This document shows, in pieces, positions 29,606 to 40,819 of a DNA stretch of 64,000 nucleotides; within the stretch, counting starts at the first letter, position 1, and every line of letters begins with the position of its first letter. The notes under the pieces are model-generated. The model was not told the DNA's origin and made no database searches. It worked only from the letters and a program-made list of their open reading frames with translations. Position numbers and translations under genes: made by a program. This stretch comes from Phytobacter massiliensis JC163 (GTDB lineage: Bacteria > Pseudomonadota > Gammaproteobacteria > Enterobacterales > Enterobacteriaceae), in contig NZ_HE578945.1 of NCBI RefSeq assembly GCF_000321045.1, positions 1,862,016 through 1,926,015 on the forward strand, written 5' to 3'.

Positions 29606-30604
29606 GTGATGAAAAAACCGGTGATGGCAATAGTCATAATCGTGGTGCTGCTCGCGGCCCTTGGCGGCGGCTGGATGTGGCATCAGAGCAGGCAGGAGAC
29701 GCCGCTTACGCTGTATGGCAACGTAGATATCCGCACGGTGAATTTAAGTTTCCGCGTAAGCGGGCGGCTGGCGTCGTTGGCGGTGGATGAAGGCGATGCC
29801 ATCAAGGCCGGGCAGCCGCTGGGCGTTATCGACCGCGCGCCCTACGAAAATGCGCTTATGCAGGCAAAGGCCAACGTCTCAGCGGCCGAGGCGAAGTACG
29901 CGCTGGTGGCCGAAGGCTATCGTAATGAAGAGATAGCGCAGGCCCAGGCGGCGGTGAATCAGGCGCAGGCGGCATACGACTACGCCCGTAATTTTTATCA
30001 ACGCCAGCAGGGGCTATGGAAAACGCGGGTGATTTCCGCCAACGATCTGGAAAATGCCCGCTCCTCGCGGGATCAGGCGCAGGCGCAGCTTAAATCAGCG
30101 CGGGATAAGTTAAGCCAGTACCGCACCGGTAACCGACCGCAGGAGATAGCGCAGGCGAAAGCGAGCCTTGAACAGGCGCAGGCGCAGCTGGCGCAGGCCG
30201 AACTTGATCTCAAAGATACCCAGTTGATTGCGCCGTCGGACGGCACCCTCCTCACCCGCGCCGTGGAGCCGGGCAGCATGCTTAACGCGGGCAGCACGGT
30301 ACTGACGCTCTCCCTCACCCGCCCGGTCTGGGTGCGCGCCTACGTCAACGAAGCCAGCCTGCATCAGGCGCAGCCGGGCCAGACGGTACAGCTTTATATC
30401 GATGGCCGCCCGGATAAGCCTTACCACGGCAAAATCGGCTTTGTCTCGCCCACCGCAGAGTTCACCCCAAAAACGGTGGAGACGCCGGATCTGCGTACCG
30501 ATCTGGTCTATCGCCTGCGCATTATTGTCACCGATGCCGATGACGCCCTGCGCCAGGGGATGCCGGTTACGGTGAACTTTGACAGCGGAGCGCGCAATGA
30601 GTGA
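29606..30604 (+). CDS. ybhG: HlyD-family periplasmic adaptor YbhG
   Basis: Membrane fusion protein of the YbhGFSR ABC exporter, 332 aa, E. coli length. N-terminal membrane anchor (about 5-25), lipoyl half [21 protein letters not shown], long coiled-coil hairpin rich in QAQA repeats (about 80-205), lipoyl second half [18 protein letters not shown], and beta-barrel [22 protein letters not shown] at 29606 or ATG at 29609 can both use the AAGGAG 4-7 bases upstream. Its last 8 bases overlap ybhF. Confidence 0.94.
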   Translation: MMKKPVMAIVIIVVLLAALGGGWMWHQSRQETPLTLYGNVDIRTVNLSFRVSGRLASLAVDEGDAIKAGQPLGVIDRAPYENALMQAKANVSAAEAKYALVAEGYRNEEIAQAQAAVNQAQAAYDYARNFYQRQQGLWKTRVISANDLENARSSRDQAQAQLKSARDKLSQYRTGNRPQEIAQAKASLEQAQAQLAQAELDLKDTQLIAPSDGTLLTRAVEPGSMLNAGSTVLTLSLTRPVWVRAYVNEASLHQAQPGQTVQLYIDGRPDKPYHGKIGFVSPTAEFTPKTVETPDLRTDLVYRLRIIVTDADDALRQGMPVTVNFDSGARNE

Positions 30605-32336
30605 AGCCGTGATTCATCTTAACGGCCTGGTTAAACGCTTCGCCGGGATGGAAAAACCGGCAGTGGCCCGCCTTGACTGTTCGATTCAGGCGGGGTACGT
30701 CACCGGACTTGTCGGGCCGGACGGCGCGGGGAAAACCACGCTGATGCGCATTCTTGCCGGGTTGATGAAGCCTGACGAAGGCACGGCAACCGTGCTGGGC
30801 CTCGATCCTATTAAGAACAGTAGCGAACTGCATGCGCTGCTTGGCTATATGCCGCAAAAATTCGGGCTCTATGAAGATTTAACGGTGATGGAGAACCTGA
30901 ATCTCTACGCCGATCTGCGCAGCGTGACCGGCGAGCAGCGCCAGCAGACCTTCGAGCGCCTGCTGGCCTTCACCGCGCTGGCCCCGTTCACCGGGCGGCT
31001 GGCGGGCAAGCTTTCCGGCGGCATGAAACAGAAGCTGGGGCTGGCCTGCACGCTGGTGGGCCAGCCGAAAGTGCTGCTGCTGGATGAGCCGGGCGTCGGC
31101 GTCGATCCCATTTCACGGCGCGAGCTGTGGCAGATGGTGCATACCCTGGCCGACGACGGCATGCTGATCCTCTGGAGTACCTCCTATCTGGACGAAGCGG
31201 AGCAGTGTCGAGACGTTCTGCTGATGAACGAAGGGGAACTGCTTTATCAGGGCGAGCCGCGCGCGCTGACGCAGACCATGGCCGGGCGCAGTTTTCTTGC
31301 CCACACGCCAGAGGAGAACAATCGCCAGTTGCTCCAGCGGCTGCTCCGGCTGCCGCAGGTGAGCGACGGCATGATTCAGGGGCGCTCGGTACGGGTTATC
31401 GTGAAAAAAGAGGCGACGGTCAGCGCACTGCGCGATGCGGCCGCACTTAACGAACTCGCTATTGATGAAACCACCCCGCGCTTTGAAGACGCTTTTATCG
31501 ACCTGCTTGGCGGCGCGGGGTTTACCCATTCGCCGCTGGGGGCGATCCTGCATACGGTCAACGGCTCGGCGGATGAAACGGTGATAGAAGCCAAAGCGCT
31601 GACCAAAAAATTTGGCGATTTCGCCGCCACCGATCATGTCAACTTCGCGGTCAGGCGCGGCGAAATCTTCGGCCTGCTTGGCCCCAACGGCGCGGGTAAA
31701 TCCACCACCTTTAAGATGATGTGCGGCCTGCTGGTGCCCACCTCCGGCCAGGCGCTGGTGTTGGATATGGATCTGAAAACCAGTTCAGGCCAGGCCCGGC
31801 AGCACCTGGGCTATATGGCGCAGAAATTCTCGCTGTATGGCAACCTGACGGTGGCGCAGAACCTGCGCTTTTTCTCCGGGGTATATGGCCTGCGCGGGCG
31901 TGCTCAGCAGGAAAAGATTAACCGCATGGTCGAGGCATTCGGCCTGCAAGCTGTCGCCTCCCAGGCTACCGATGCCCTGCCGCTCGGCTTCAAGCAGCGG
32001 CTGGCGCTCGCCTGCGCGCTGATGCATGAACCTGATATCCTGTTTCTTGATGAGCCAACCTCCGGCGTCGACCCCCTTACCCGCCGCGAATTCTGGCTGC
32101 ACATCAACAGCATGGTCGAAAAAGGGGTGACGGTTATGGTCACCACCCACTTTATGGACGAGGCCGAATATTGCGATCGCATCGGGCTGGTCTATCGCGG
32201 CAAGCTTATCGCCAGCGGCACGCCGGACGCCCTGAAAGCGCAAACCGCCGACGATGAACATAGCGACCCGACCATGGAACACGCGTTTATTACCCTGATT
32301 CACAACTGGGATAAGGAGCACCACCATGCGCCATAG
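30597..32336 (+). CDS. ybhF: ABC exporter ATPase YbhF (two fused nucleotide-binding domains)
   Basis: Tandem ATPase of the YbhGFSR exporter, 579 aa. NBD1: Walker [10 protein letters not shown] (about 40), signature LSGGMKQK, Walker [15 protein letters not shown]2: Walker [10 protein letters not shown] (about 365), signature position PLGFKQR (degenerate, Gly retained), Walker [12 protein letters not shown], and His in [10 protein letters not shown]. The first NBD has Ser ([10 protein letters not shown]) in place of the usual H-loop His, as in E. coli as recalled. The start at MSEAVIHLN overlaps the ybhG stop. Confidence 0.95.
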   Translation: MSEAVIHLNGLVKRFAGMEKPAVARLDCSIQAGYVTGLVGPDGAGKTTLMRILAGLMKPDEGTATVLGLDPIKNSSELHALLGYMPQKFGLYEDLTVMENLNLYADLRSVTGEQRQQTFERLLAFTALAPFTGRLAGKLSGGMKQKLGLACTLVGQPKVLLLDEPGVGVDPISRRELWQMVHTLADDGMLILWSTSYLDEAEQCRDVLLMNEGELLYQGEPRALTQTMAGRSFLAHTPEENNRQLLQRLLRLPQVSDGMIQGRSVRVIVKKEATVSALRDAAALNELAIDETTPRFEDAFIDLLGGAGFTHSPLGAILHTVNGSADETVIEAKALTKKFGDFAATDHVNFAVRRGEIFGLLGPNGAGKSTTFKMMCGLLVPTSGQALVLDMDLKTSSGQARQHLGYMAQKFSLYGNLTVAQNLRFFSGVYGLRGRAQQEKINRMVEAFGLQAVASQATDALPLGFKQRLALACALMHEPDILFLDEPTSGVDPLTRREFWLHINSMVEKGVTVMVTTHFMDEAEYCDRIGLVYRGKLIASGTPDALKAQTADDEHSDPTMEHAFITLIHNWDKEHHHAP

Positions 32337-33459
32337 CCCCCTCTCCCTGCGTCGGGTACGCGCGCTGTGCGTAAAAGAGACGCGCCAGATCGTCCGCGAT
32401 CCCAGTAGCTGGCTGATTGCGGTAGTGATCCCGCTGCTGCTGCTGTTTATTTTCGGCTACGGCATTAACCTGGACTCCAGCAAGCTGCGGGTGGGCATTT
32501 TGCTTGAGCAGCGCAGCGAAGAAGCGCTTGATTTCACTCACGCGATGACCGGCTCGCCGTGGATTGAGGCCACCATCAGCGACAACCGCCAGCAGCTGGT
32601 GCAGATGATGCAGGCCGGGCGTATTCGCGGACTGGTGGTGATTCCGGTTAATTTCGCTGAAAAGATGGCCCGTCCCGGCGACGACGCGCCGCTGCAGGTG
32701 ATCACCGACGGCAGCGAACCCAATACCGCCAACTTTGTGCAGGGGTATGTGCAGGGGATCTGGCAAACCTGGCAGCAGCAGCGGGCGGAGGATCGGGGCG
32801 AACGCTTTGAGCCGCTGATCGATGTGCAGATGCGCTACTGGTTCAACCCGGCGGCCATCAGCCAGCACTTTATTATTCCCGGCGCGGTGACCATTATCAT
32901 GACGGTGATCGGCGCTATCCTTACCTCGCTGGTGGTGGCGCGAGAGTGGGAGCGCGGCACCATGGAGGCGCTGCTCTCGACCGAGGTAACGCGCGGCGAA
33001 CTGCTGCTGTGCAAACTGATTCCTTACTACTTCCTTGGCATGCTGGCGATGCTGCTCTGTATGCTTGTCTCAGTGTTTATCCTTGGCGTGCCCTATCGCG
33101 GCTCGCTGCTGGTGCTGTTTCTCATCACCAGCCTGTTTTTGCTTAGCACGCTGGGGATGGGTCTGCTTATCTCCACCATCACCCGCAACCAGTTTAATGC
33201 CGCGCAGGTGGCGCTTAACGCCGCGTTTCTGCCCTCGATCATGCTCTCCGGCTTTATTTTCCAGATAGACAGTATGCCGGCAATTATTCGGGCGGTGACC
33301 TATATCATCCCGGCGCGCTACTTCGTCAATACGCTGCAAAGCCTGTTTCTGGCGGGGAATATTCCGGTGGTACTGGTGGTTAACGTGCTCTTTTTACTGG
33401 CCTCGGCGGTGATGTTTATCGGCCTGACGTGGCTTAAAACCAAACGGCGGCTGGACTAG
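32326..33459 (+). CDS. ybhS: ABC exporter permease YbhS
   Basis: ABC2-type membrane permease, 377 aa, with one N-terminal membrane segment, a large periplasmic loop (about 55-175) and five C-terminal segments. [18 protein letters not shown] is the ABC2 signature (about 204-221). It partners with YbhR; the E. coli complex acts in drug and Na+(Li+)/H+ transport. It overlaps ybhF by 11 bases. Confidence 0.94.
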   Translation: MRHSPLSLRRVRALCVKETRQIVRDPSSWLIAVVIPLLLLFIFGYGINLDSSKLRVGILLEQRSEEALDFTHAMTGSPWIEATISDNRQQLVQMMQAGRIRGLVVIPVNFAEKMARPGDDAPLQVITDGSEPNTANFVQGYVQGIWQTWQQQRAEDRGERFEPLIDVQMRYWFNPAAISQHFIIPGAVTIIMTVIGAILTSLVVAREWERGTMEALLSTEVTRGELLLCKLIPYYFLGMLAMLLCMLVSVFILGVPYRGSLLVLFLITSLFLLSTLGMGLLISTITRNQFNAAQVALNAAFLPSIMLSGFIFQIDSMPAIIRAVTYIIPARYFVNTLQSLFLAGNIPVVLVVNVLFLLASAVMFIGLTWLKTKRRLD

Positions 33460-33468
33460 GGAGGACGC

Positions 33469-34575
33469 ATGTTTCATCGCTTATGGACGTTAATTCGCAA
33501 AGAGCTGCAGTCGCTGCTGCGCGAGCCGCAGACGCGGGCGATTTTGATTTTACCGGTGCTGATTCAGGTGCTGCTCTTCCCCTTCGCCGCAACGCTTGAG
33601 GTGACCAACGCCACTATCGCCGTCTACAACGAGGACAACGGCAAACATGCGGTGGAGCTGACCCAGCGCTTCGCCCGCGCTAAAGCCTTTACTCACGTTC
33701 TGCTGCTCGATAGCCCGCAGGCGGTTCGCACGACCATTGATGAGCAGAAAGCACTGCTGCTGGTACGCTTTCCGGCAGACTTTTCACGCAGGCTGGACAG
33801 CTTCACCCCCGCGCCAATGCAGCTTATTCTTGACGGACGCAACTCTAACAGCGCGCAGATCGCCGCCAACTACCTGCAGGAGATTGTCAAAAATTACCAG
33901 CAGGAACTGATGGAAGGCAAAGCGAAACCCAATAACAGCGAGCTGGTTATCCGCAACTGGTATAACCCCAATCTCGATTACAAATGGTTTGTGGTGCCAT
34001 CGCTTATCGCCATGATCACCACCATTGGCGTGATGATCGTGACGTCGCTGTCCGTTGCCCGCGAGCGCGAACAGGGCACGCTGGACCAACTGCTGGTCTC
34101 GCCGCTAACCACCTGGCAGATTTTTATCGGCAAAGCGGTGCCTGCGCTTATCGTCGCCACCTTCCAGGCGACTATCGTACTGGCGGTGGGGATTCTGGCG
34201 TATAAAATTCCGTTTGCCGGATCGCTTGTGCTCTTTTACTTCACCATGCTGGTTTACGGGCTGTCGCTGGTAGGATTCGGCCTGCTGATCTCCGCCCTCT
34301 GCGCAACCCAGCAGCAGGCGTTTATCGGCGTGTTCGTCTTTATGATGCCCGCGATACTGCTTTCCGGCTATGTCTCGCCGGTGGAAAATATGCCGGTCTG
34401 GCTGCAGGATTTAACCTGGGTTAACCCTATCCGCCACTTCACCGATATCACCAAGCAGATCTACCTTAAGGATGCGGATTTTTCCATTGTGTGGGGGAGT
34501 CTGTGGCCGCTTCTGGTGATAACGGCCACGACGGGTTCAGCGGCGTACGCTATGTTTCGACGCAAAGTGATGTAG
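33469..34575 (+). CDS. ybhR: ABC exporter permease YbhR
   Basis: ABC2-type permease, 368 aa, same topology as YbhS, with signature [19 protein letters not shown] and [16 protein letters not shown] near the fifth segment. Final gene of the cecR operon; a GGGAGGA site precedes it. Its last 39 bases overlap the convergent ybhQ 3' end. Confidence 0.94.
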   Translation: MFHRLWTLIRKELQSLLREPQTRAILILPVLIQVLLFPFAATLEVTNATIAVYNEDNGKHAVELTQRFARAKAFTHVLLLDSPQAVRTTIDEQKALLLVRFPADFSRRLDSFTPAPMQLILDGRNSNSAQIAANYLQEIVKNYQQELMEGKAKPNNSELVIRNWYNPNLDYKWFVVPSLIAMITTIGVMIVTSLSVAREREQGTLDQLLVSPLTTWQIFIGKAVPALIVATFQATIVLAVGILAYKIPFAGSLVLFYFTMLVYGLSLVGFGLLISALCATQQQAFIGVFVFMMPAILLSGYVSPVENMPVWLQDLTWVNPIRHFTDITKQIYLKDADFSIVWGSLWPLLVITATTGSAAYAMFRRKVM

Positions 34576-34947
34576 TTTTTTATCCTTCGCCAGCAGCGAT
34601 ACCACCGCAGGCCCGGCGAGGATAACCAGCCCGGCGAGCGCCAGCAGCAGGTTGTTTTGCATTACCCGGGAGAGCAGCCACAGCACAATCATTGCCGTAC
34701 CAAAATACCAGGTGGTGGTGAGCTCTTCCAGAAAATCGCCGATATCGCGCCAGCGCGCTTCATGGTGGCGCTGTAAAAAGAGCATCAGCATCACCGTCAC
34801 GCCGTACAGTACGCACAGGCCCAGCCCGACACGCACCAGCGCCCCGCTCATCCAGGCCGCCACCAGCACTGCCACAACCAGCAAATGCAACATTATCTGC
34901 CAGCAACTCAGGCCGGTTGCGACACGAACACGTTGTTGCCACTTCAT
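34537..34947 (-). CDS. ybhQ: Inner membrane protein YbhQ
   Basis: 136-aa protein with four hydrophobic segments (about 16-36, 40-58, 76-92, 97-118); same length as E. coli YbhQ, function unknown. It begins [17 protein letters not shown]. It overlaps ybhR by 39 bases at the 3' ends and is divergent from ybhP. Confidence 0.88.
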   Translation of the reverse strand: MKWQQRVRVATGLSCWQIMLHLLVVAVLVAAWMSGALVRVGLGLCVLYGVTVMLMLFLQRHHEARWRDIGDFLEELTTTWYFGTAMIVLWLLSRVMQNNLLLALAGLVILAGPAVVSLLAKDKKLHHFASKHSVRR

Positions 34948-35079
34948 GGCTTCTCTCCTGACGAATATATGACTTTTCTGAGACTACGCGTATTTACAGA
35001 AAATTCCGTAACCCGGCAGCTTTTTGTGACAGAGACTACAATTTATTTTCATGAGGATAGTGAGGCTGGCAGGAGCAAT

Positions 35080-35841
35080 ATGACCCAACAAACCCGGCAA
35101 TTTTCGTTAAAAGTGCTCACCATTAATACACACAAGGGCTTTACCGCATTTAATAAACGGTTCATTTTGCCCGAGCTGCGCGACGCGGTACGCACCGTTA
35201 GCGCCGATATCGTCTGCCTGCAGGAAGTGATGGGCGCGCATGAAGTGCATCCGCTGCACGTTGAGAACTGGCCGGACACCACCCACTACGAGTTTCTGGC
35301 CGATACCATGTGGAGCGATTTCGCCTATGGCCGCAACGCCGTTTACCCGGAAGGGCACCACGGCAACGCGGTGCTGTCGCGTTTCCCCATTGAGCATTAT
35401 GAAAACCGGGATGTCTCCGTAGACGGCAGTGAAAAGCGCGGCCTGCTCTACTGCCGCATCGTACCGCCCCATATCGATCGCGCGATACATGTTATCTGCG
35501 TCCACCTGGGGCTGCGCGAGGCGCATCGACAGGCGCAGCTGACTATGCTGGCGGAGTGGGTCAATTCGCTACCGGAAAATGAACCGGTGGTGGTCGCGGG
35601 CGATTTCAACGACTGGCGGCAACGCGCCAACCATCCGTTGAAAATGCAGGCCGGGCTGGAGGAGATTTTTACTCGCGCCCATGGCCGCCCTGCCCGTACC
35701 TTCCCGGTGAGTCTGCCTCTACTACGCCTTGATCGTATTTATGTGAAAAACGCCAGCGCCAGCTCTCCCACCGCTTTACCGCTGCGCAACTGGCGTCATT
35801 TGTCCGATCATGCCCCTCTGAGCGCGGAGATCCACCTATGA
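35080..35841 (+). CDS. ybhP: Endonuclease/exonuclease/phosphatase-family protein YbhP
   Basis: 253-aa EEP-fold metal-dependent phosphodiesterase of unknown substrate. Family motifs are visible: LTINTHKG, Glu in [27 protein letters not shown] (catalytic Asp/Asn) and LSDHAPL (catalytic His). The start at MTQQTRQF has AGGAG 5 bases upstream; the frame is open upstream without support. Its stop overlaps the clsB start (ATGA), a conserved coupling that suggests a lipid-linked role. Confidence 0.92.
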   Translation: MTQQTRQFSLKVLTINTHKGFTAFNKRFILPELRDAVRTVSADIVCLQEVMGAHEVHPLHVENWPDTTHYEFLADTMWSDFAYGRNAVYPEGHHGNAVLSRFPIEHYENRDVSVDGSEKRGLLYCRIVPPHIDRAIHVICVHLGLREAHRQAQLTMLAEWVNSLPENEPVVVAGDFNDWRQRANHPLKMQAGLEEIFTRAHGRPARTFPVSLPLLRLDRIYVKNASASSPTALPLRNWRHLSDHAPLSAEIHL

Positions 35842-37082
35842 AATGTACATGGCGAGAGGGTAACCGCATCCAGTTACTGGAAAATGGCGATAACTATTAC
35901 CCTGCTGTTTACGCCGCCATTGAGCAGGCGAAACAGAAAATCATTCTGGAAACCTTTATCTGGTTTGAAGATGACGTCGGGCGCGAACTGCATGCCGCAT
36001 TGTTAAAAGCGGCACGCCGGGGCGTCAACGTTGAGGTGTTACTGGACGGCTACGGCTCGCCGGATTTAAGCGACGAATTCGTTAACGAACTCACCGCCGC
36101 CGGTGTCGTGTTCCGTTATTACGACCCGCGCCCCCGTCTGATGGGGATGCGCACCAACGTCTTCCGCCGCATGCACCGTAAAATTGTGGTGATAGATAAC
36201 ACCATCGCCTTTGTCGGCGGCATCAACTATTCGGCGGAGCATGTCACCAGCTACGGCCCGGAGGCCAAGCAGGACTATGCGGTGCGCGTGGAAGGGCCGG
36301 TGGTGGAAGATATTCTGCAGTTTGAACTGGAAAACCTGCCCGATGAAGCCCAGACCAAACGCTGGTGGCAGCGCAGACGCCATCAGGCGGAGGAGAACAG
36401 AAAGCCCGGCGAAGCGCAGGCGCTTTTTGTCTGGCGGGACAATGACGACCACCGGGATGATATAGAACGCCACTACCTTAAGATGCTCGCCAATGCCCGC
36501 CGGGAAGTCATTATCGCCAACGCCTACTTTTTCCCCGGCTATCGCCTGCTGCACGCCATGCGTAACGCGGCCCGGCGCGGCGTCAAGGTGAAGCTCATCG
36601 TGCAGGGCGAGCCGGATATGCCGATTGTCAAAGTGGGGGCGGAGCTGCTCTATAACTATCTGCTTAAAGGCGGCGTGGAGGTGTATGAATATCGCCGCCG
36701 CCCGCTGCACGGCAAGGTGGCGCTGATGGATGACCACTGGGCGACCGTGGGCTCCAGTAATCTCGACCCGTTAAGTTTGTCGCTCAATCTGGAGGCCAAC
36801 CTGATCATTCACGACCGTGAGTTTAACCAAACGCTGCGGGAAAACCTGAACGCGATTATCGCCAAAGACTGCGTGCGCGTGGACGAGTCAATGGCGCCGA
36901 AGCGCACCTGGTGGAACCTTGCCAAGAGCGTGATTGTGTTCCACTTCCTGCGTCACTTCCCGGCGCTGGTTGGCTGGCTGCCTGCACATACGCCAAGGCT
37001 GGCGCTGGTGGAGCCGCCCGTCCAGCCGGAGATCGAAACGCAGGATCGTATCGACCCTGAAAATTCGGGGGTAAAACCCTGA
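35838..37082 (+). CDS. clsB: Cardiolipin synthase B
   Basis: Phospholipase-D-family synthase making cardiolipin from phosphatidylglycerol (and phosphatidylglycerol from PE and glycerol in E. coli), 414 aa, membrane associated. Two HKD motifs: [16 protein letters not shown] (about 113-128) and [18 protein letters not shown] (about 290-307). It overlaps ybhP by 4 and ybhN by 1 base, forming a ybhP-clsB-ybhN operon. Confidence 0.95.
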   Translation: MKCTWREGNRIQLLENGDNYYPAVYAAIEQAKQKIILETFIWFEDDVGRELHAALLKAARRGVNVEVLLDGYGSPDLSDEFVNELTAAGVVFRYYDPRPRLMGMRTNVFRRMHRKIVVIDNTIAFVGGINYSAEHVTSYGPEAKQDYAVRVEGPVVEDILQFELENLPDEAQTKRWWQRRRHQAEENRKPGEAQALFVWRDNDDHRDDIERHYLKMLANARREVIIANAYFFPGYRLLHAMRNAARRGVKVKLIVQGEPDMPIVKVGAELLYNYLLKGGVEVYEYRRRPLHGKVALMDDHWATVGSSNLDPLSLSLNLEANLIIHDREFNQTLRENLNAIIAKDCVRVDESMAPKRTWWNLAKSVIVFHFLRHFPALVGWLPAHTPRLALVEPPVQPEIETQDRIDPENSGVKP

Positions 37083-38047
37083 TGGCAAAATCAAAGCCGC
37101 GCTGGAAACTGGCGAAAAAAATCCTCACCTGGATCTTCTTTATTGCCGTCGCCGTACTGTTAGTACTCTACGCGCAAAAAGTGAACTGGGAAGATGTCTG
37201 GAAAGTGATCCGCGACTACAACCGCACCGCCCTGCTCGGCGCGGTCGCGCTGGTCATCCTGAGCTACCTGCTGTATGGCTGCTACGATCTGCTTGGCCGC
37301 GCCTACTGCGGCCATAAGCTCGCTAAACGCCAGGTGATGCTGGTGTCGTTTATCTGTTATGCCTTTAACCTGACGCTCAGCACCTGGGTGGGCGGCATCG
37401 GTATGCGCTACCGGCTCTATTCACGCCTGGGGCTGCCCAGCAGCACTATCACGCGTATTTTTTCATTGAGTATTACCACCAACTGGCTGGGGTATATCCT
37501 GCTTGGCGGTATTCTGTTTACCTTCGGCGTGGTCGATATTCCACAACACTGGTATATCGATGATACCACCCTGCGGATCGTTGGCGTGGCGCTGCTGCTG
37601 TTCATTGCTTTCTATCTGTGGGCCTGTGCCTTCGCCAAACGCCGTCATTTCACCATTAAGGGGCAGAAGCTGGTCATTCCCTCGTGGAAGTTCGCCGTGG
37701 CGCAGATGGTTATCTCCAGCGCCAACTGGATAGCGATGGGGGCGATCATCTGGCTGCTGATGGGCGAACAGGCTAACTTCTTCTTTGTGCTGGGGGTGCT
37801 GCTGGTGAGCAGTATTGCCGGGGTTATTGTCCATATCCCGGCGGGGATCGGCGTGCTTGAGGCGGTGTTTCTCGCCCTGCTGGCCGGCGAGCATGTCTCG
37901 CAGGGAGTGATTATCGCCGCCCTGCTTGCCTATCGCGTGCTCTACTATTTCCTGCCGCTGCTGCTGGCGCTGATTGGTTATCTGGTGCTGGAAGGCCGCG
38001 CCAAAAAGCTGCGGGCAAAAAATGAGAAGGCGATGGCCAAAGGCTGA
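37082..38047 (+). CDS. ybhN: Inner membrane protein YbhN (UPF0104)
   Basis: 321-aa polytopic protein of the lysylphosphatidylglycerol-synthase membrane-domain family, about eight membrane segments. TWVGGIGMRYRLYSRLGL and HIPAGIGVLEAVFLALLAG are family signatures. Coupling to clsB suggests a lipid flippase or lipid-related role (inference). Its stop directly abuts that of the convergent YbhM-like gene. Confidence 0.92.
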   Translation: MAKSKPRWKLAKKILTWIFFIAVAVLLVLYAQKVNWEDVWKVIRDYNRTALLGAVALVILSYLLYGCYDLLGRAYCGHKLAKRQVMLVSFICYAFNLTLSTWVGGIGMRYRLYSRLGLPSSTITRIFSLSITTNWLGYILLGGILFTFGVVDIPQHWYIDDTTLRIVGVALLLFIAFYLWACAFAKRRHFTIKGQKLVIPSWKFAVAQMVISSANWIAMGAIIWLLMGEQANFFFVLGVLLVSSIAGVIVHIPAGIGVLEAVFLALLAGEHVSQGVIIAALLAYRVLYYFLPLLLALIGYLVLEGRAKKLRAKNEKAMAKG

Positions 38048-38749
38048 TCAGCGGAAGCGGAAGCTGTCGATGATATATATCACCAGCCGTAGCAGCTCAA
38101 ACACCAGGTTGACGATATTCAGCCAGACCCGCAACGCGCCATGGATGGCGCAGGCCTGCACCGTGGTAAATTCTTGCATATAGAGTTCGCGGGCGGAAAG
38201 CCGTAGCCGCGAACTGTTCCCCGCCGCCGTCAGTCCAAACAGCAGAACCATCACCACACAGCCGACCCACTCCGGCGGGCCGCTGTGCAGCGCAATACTG
38301 ACCAGCACCGTCAGACCAAGCCCCGCTAACACCATGAGCAGATAATAGCCACCGCCGCCAATCCTGCTGCCCGCGTAATGGGCGATAACGGCGCTGACGA
38401 GGAACATTCCGCTGGTTACCCCCAGGATTAAGGCAGCGCCAGGCCAGGAGAAAATGCAGGTAAGAAGCCACCCGGTCAGCAGATTCAGAACGATGAGCAA
38501 GCACAGCGCGACCGGGGTGCTATAGCGCTCGAAGAGCGTGTGAAGGATAATCCCGCCGCCGAATAAGATAATCATCAACACGGCGATGACGGGGCCGGGC
38601 GCAAACCATTCACGCACGACGGGAATGTGCAGCGCCAGCCAGGCGACGCCGATGCCCAACGCCATGCCCGCCGCCAGCCACAGGCAGACATTGACCATCA
38701 GCTCCGTGGGCTTGATTTGCGGCGGAGAAAGCCAGCCAAAAGGTTTCAT
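38048..38749 (-). CDS. ybhM: BI-1-family membrane protein, YbhM-like
   Basis: About 233 aa with seven hydrophobic segments and a charged C-terminus, located next to ybhL as ybhM is in E. coli. C-terminal ALRVWLNIVNLVFELLRLV parallels the ALTLYLDFINLFLMLLRIF end of YbhL, supporting membership of the Bax-inhibitor-1/UPF0005 family. ATG was preferred over the GTG directly upstream because GGAGG lies 5 bases before it. Function unknown; symbol by position and similarity. Confidence 0.78.
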   Translation of the reverse strand: MKPFGWLSPPQIKPTELMVNVCLWLAAGMALGIGVAWLALHIPVVREWFAPGPVIAVLMIILFGGGIILHTLFERYSTPVALCLLIVLNLLTGWLLTCIFSWPGAALILGVTSGMFLVSAVIAHYAGSRIGGGGYYLLMVLAGLGLTVLVSIALHSGPPEWVGCVVMVLLFGLTAAGNSSRLRLSARELYMQEFTTVQACAIHGALRVWLNIVNLVFELLRLVIYIIDSFRFR

Positions 38750-38799
38750 CACTCCTCCCTGAGTTGAGCGATTTGCATTGGTGTCCCTTGCCGGATTCC

Positions 38800-38868
38800 C
38801 TTCACCCTGCCCCAGAGGGGCCAGCTTTTCCCCCTCTCCCTTTCAGGGAGAGGGATGGGGTGAGGGTA
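38800..38868. repeat. Dispersed C-rich/G-rich palindromic repeat, copy 1
   Basis: CCCCCTCTCCCTTT pairs with the following AGGGAGAGGG, then ATGGGGTGAGGG. A related copy lies at 47370-47407 in the same orientation. Such repeats are common between operons in enterobacterial genomes. Here it fills most of the ybhM-ybhL gap. Confidence 0.75.
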
Positions 38869-38872
38869 ACTA

Positions 38873-39580
38873 TTATCGCCGGTTGCCGAAGATACGCAGC
38901 AGCATTAAGAACAGGTTGATAAAGTCCAGGTAGAGCGTCAGCGCGCCCAGAATCGAATATTTGCGCAGATGGCCTCTGTCGCTGACGTCAATCTGCGCGC
39001 CAATGTTTTTAAGCCGCTGGGTATCGTAAGCGGTCAGGCCGACAAACACGATCACCCCGATATAGGTCACAATCCACATCAGCCTTTCGCTTTTCAGCCA
39101 GAAGTTGACCAGCGATGCCAGAACAATGCCGATAAGCGCCATAAACAGGATGCTGCCCATCCCGCTTAAATCGCGTTTGGTGGTAAAGCCGTAAAGGCTC
39201 ATGGCGCCAAACATCCCGGCGGTAACCACAAAGGTCGCGGCGATGGATTGAGCGGTATAGGCGAACAGCACGCCGGAGAAGGTTAACCCGGTTAGCGCGG
39301 AATAGAGCATAAACAGCGTGGTCGCCATCCCCGCGCTCAGCTTATGAATCAGACCCGACAGCACAAACACCAGCGCCAGCTGGGCGATAATCAGGCCAAA
39401 AAAGACAAGCTGGCTGGAGTAGATAGCCATCAGCACGTTCTGGTTATACAGCGTGTACCAGGCGACAAAGGCCGTAAGCAGCAGGCCACAGGTCATCCAG
39501 CCGTAAACCTGGGCCATATAGGTTTGTAAGCCGGTGCGTGCCGACGAAACGATAGAATCGGAACGGGGGAATCGGTCCAT
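38873..39580 (-). CDS. ybhL: BI-1-family inner membrane protein YbhL
   Basis: 235-aa Bax-inhibitor-1/LFG-type protein with seven membrane segments. It begins MDRFPRSDSIVSSARTGLQ and ends ALTLYLDFINLFLMLLRIFG as in E. coli YbhL. The conserved Asp pair region VGLTAYDTQRLK (calcium-leak pH sensor in BI-1 homologues) is present. Biological role in enterobacteria is not established. A GAGG-type site precedes the ATG. Confidence 0.94.
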   Translation of the reverse strand: MDRFPRSDSIVSSARTGLQTYMAQVYGWMTCGLLLTAFVAWYTLYNQNVLMAIYSSQLVFFGLIIAQLALVFVLSGLIHKLSAGMATTLFMLYSALTGLTFSGVLFAYTAQSIAATFVVTAGMFGAMSLYGFTTKRDLSGMGSILFMALIGIVLASLVNFWLKSERLMWIVTYIGVIVFVGLTAYDTQRLKNIGAQIDVSDRGHLRKYSILGALTLYLDFINLFLMLLRIFGNRR

Positions 39581-39639
39581 GGTTGACTCCTCATTAATGG
39601 AATACCCATCAACAAGGTTAACACATTCCCGCTAAAGCG

Positions 39640-40092
39640 TTACCAGCGCTGTGCTGCCTGCTTATCGCTGTCGCGCGCCTCGACCCAGCGCTCCCCCTGC
39701 GCGGTCGCCTCGCGCTTCCAGAACGGGGCGCGGGTTTTTAGATAATCCATGATGAACTGCCCGGCCTCAAACGCGCTGCTGCGGTGGGCGCTGCTGACGC
39801 CGACAAACACGATATCGTCCCCCGGCCACAGTTCACCGGTGCGGTGAATCACTGTGACCCGCCCCAGCGGCCAGCGGCTGCGGGCTTCCACCACGATTTC
39901 CGCCAGCGACTTTTCCGTCATGCCGGGATAGTGCTCCAGCGTCAGCGCGCTGACGTTATCGCCGAGATTATGGTTACGGACTTTGCCGGTGAAGGTGACC
40001 ACCGCCCCGTCTTCGTCCCGCGCGCTTAACCAGCTATGTTCGTCGCCAACGTTAAACGGCGCGGTCCCAACGACAATGCGCGTCTCGCTCAT
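39640..40092 (-). CDS. moaE: Molybdopterin synthase catalytic subunit MoaE
   Basis: 150 aa. With MoaD it converts cyclic pyranopterin monophosphate to molybdopterin. Conserved KVRNHNLGDNVSALTLEHYPGM and the catalytic Lys region HRSSAFEAGQFIMDYLKTRAPFWKRE are visible. Last gene of moaABCDE, one base after moaD. Confidence 0.97.
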   Translation of the reverse strand: MSETRIVVGTAPFNVGDEHSWLSARDEDGAVVTFTGKVRNHNLGDNVSALTLEHYPGMTEKSLAEIVVEARSRWPLGRVTVIHRTGELWPGDDIVFVGVSSAHRSSAFEAGQFIMDYLKTRAPFWKREATAQGERWVEARDSDKQAAQRW

Positions 40093-40093
40093 A

Positions 40094-40339
40094 TCAGCCT
40101 CCGGTCACGGGTGGGAAAAAGGCAACCTCATCACCGTCGGCAACGGGGTGCTCCATGCTGACCAGGGTCTGGTTTACCGCCGCCAGCAGCTTGCCCTCCT
40201 CCAGCGCCAGCGCCCAGCGATCGCCTCTGCTCGCCAGCTGCTGACGCAGCGCGCCTACCGTGGGAAACGTCGCTTCAAGCTCCAGCGCATCAACGCCCAC
40301 CAGCTCGCGCACCTGGGCGAAGAACAGTACCTTAATCAT
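40094..40339 (-). CDS. moaD: Molybdopterin synthase sulfur carrier subunit MoaD
   Basis: 81-aa ubiquitin-fold sulfur carrier ending in the Gly-Gly tail (FFPPVTGG) that is thiocarboxylated by MoeB. The start at [13 protein letters not shown] gives the family length and overlaps the end of moaC by 8 bases. In-frame codons further upstream are inside moaC. Confidence 0.97.
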   Translation of the reverse strand: MIKVLFFAQVRELVGVDALELEATFPTVGALRQQLASRGDRWALALEEGKLLAAVNQTLVSMEHPVADGDEVAFFPPVTGG

Positions 40340-40817
40340 CAGAATCCACCTTAAAATCGCCGGATTTGCCGCCGCTTTTCGCCAGCAGCCGTACCGGGCC
40401 AATCACCATATCTTTCTGCACCGCTTTGCACATGTCGTAAATCGTCAGCGCCGCTACCGAAGCGGCGGTCAGCGCCTCCATCTCCACGCCGGTTTTACCG
40501 CTCAGGCGGCAGACGGACTCCACGCGCACCCGGTTGTGCTCAGGCTGGGCCTGCAACAGAACTTCCACTTTGCTGAGCAGCAGCGGGTGGCAGAGCGGGA
40601 TCAGCTCCCAGGTGCGTTTTGCCGCCTGGATGCCCGCAATGCGGGCCGTGGCGAACACATCGCCTTTATGGTGGCTGCCGTCGAGGATCATCGCCAGCGT
40701 TTGCGGCTGCATGGTGATGAAAGCTTCGGCACGGGCCTCGCGTACGGTTTCCGCTTTGGCGGAAACGTCCACCATATGGGCTTCGCCGTCGGCGTTAATG
40801 TGGGTCAGTCGGGACAT
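40332..40817 (-). CDS. moaC: Cyclic pyranopterin monophosphate synthase MoaC
   Basis: 161 aa, E. coli length. Acts with MoaA in the first step of molybdenum cofactor synthesis. Active-site motifs [18 protein letters not shown] and [23 protein letters not shown], and the catalytic Lys near the C-terminus ([12 protein letters not shown]) are intact. Two bases separate it from moaB. Confidence 0.97.
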   Translation of the reverse strand: MSRLTHINADGEAHMVDVSAKAETVREARAEAFITMQPQTLAMILDGSHHKGDVFATARIAGIQAAKRTWELIPLCHPLLLSKVEVLLQAQPEHNRVRVESVCRLSGKTGVEMEALTAASVAALTIYDMCKAVQKDMVIGPVRLLAKSGGKSGDFKVDSDD

Positions 40818-40819
40818 AA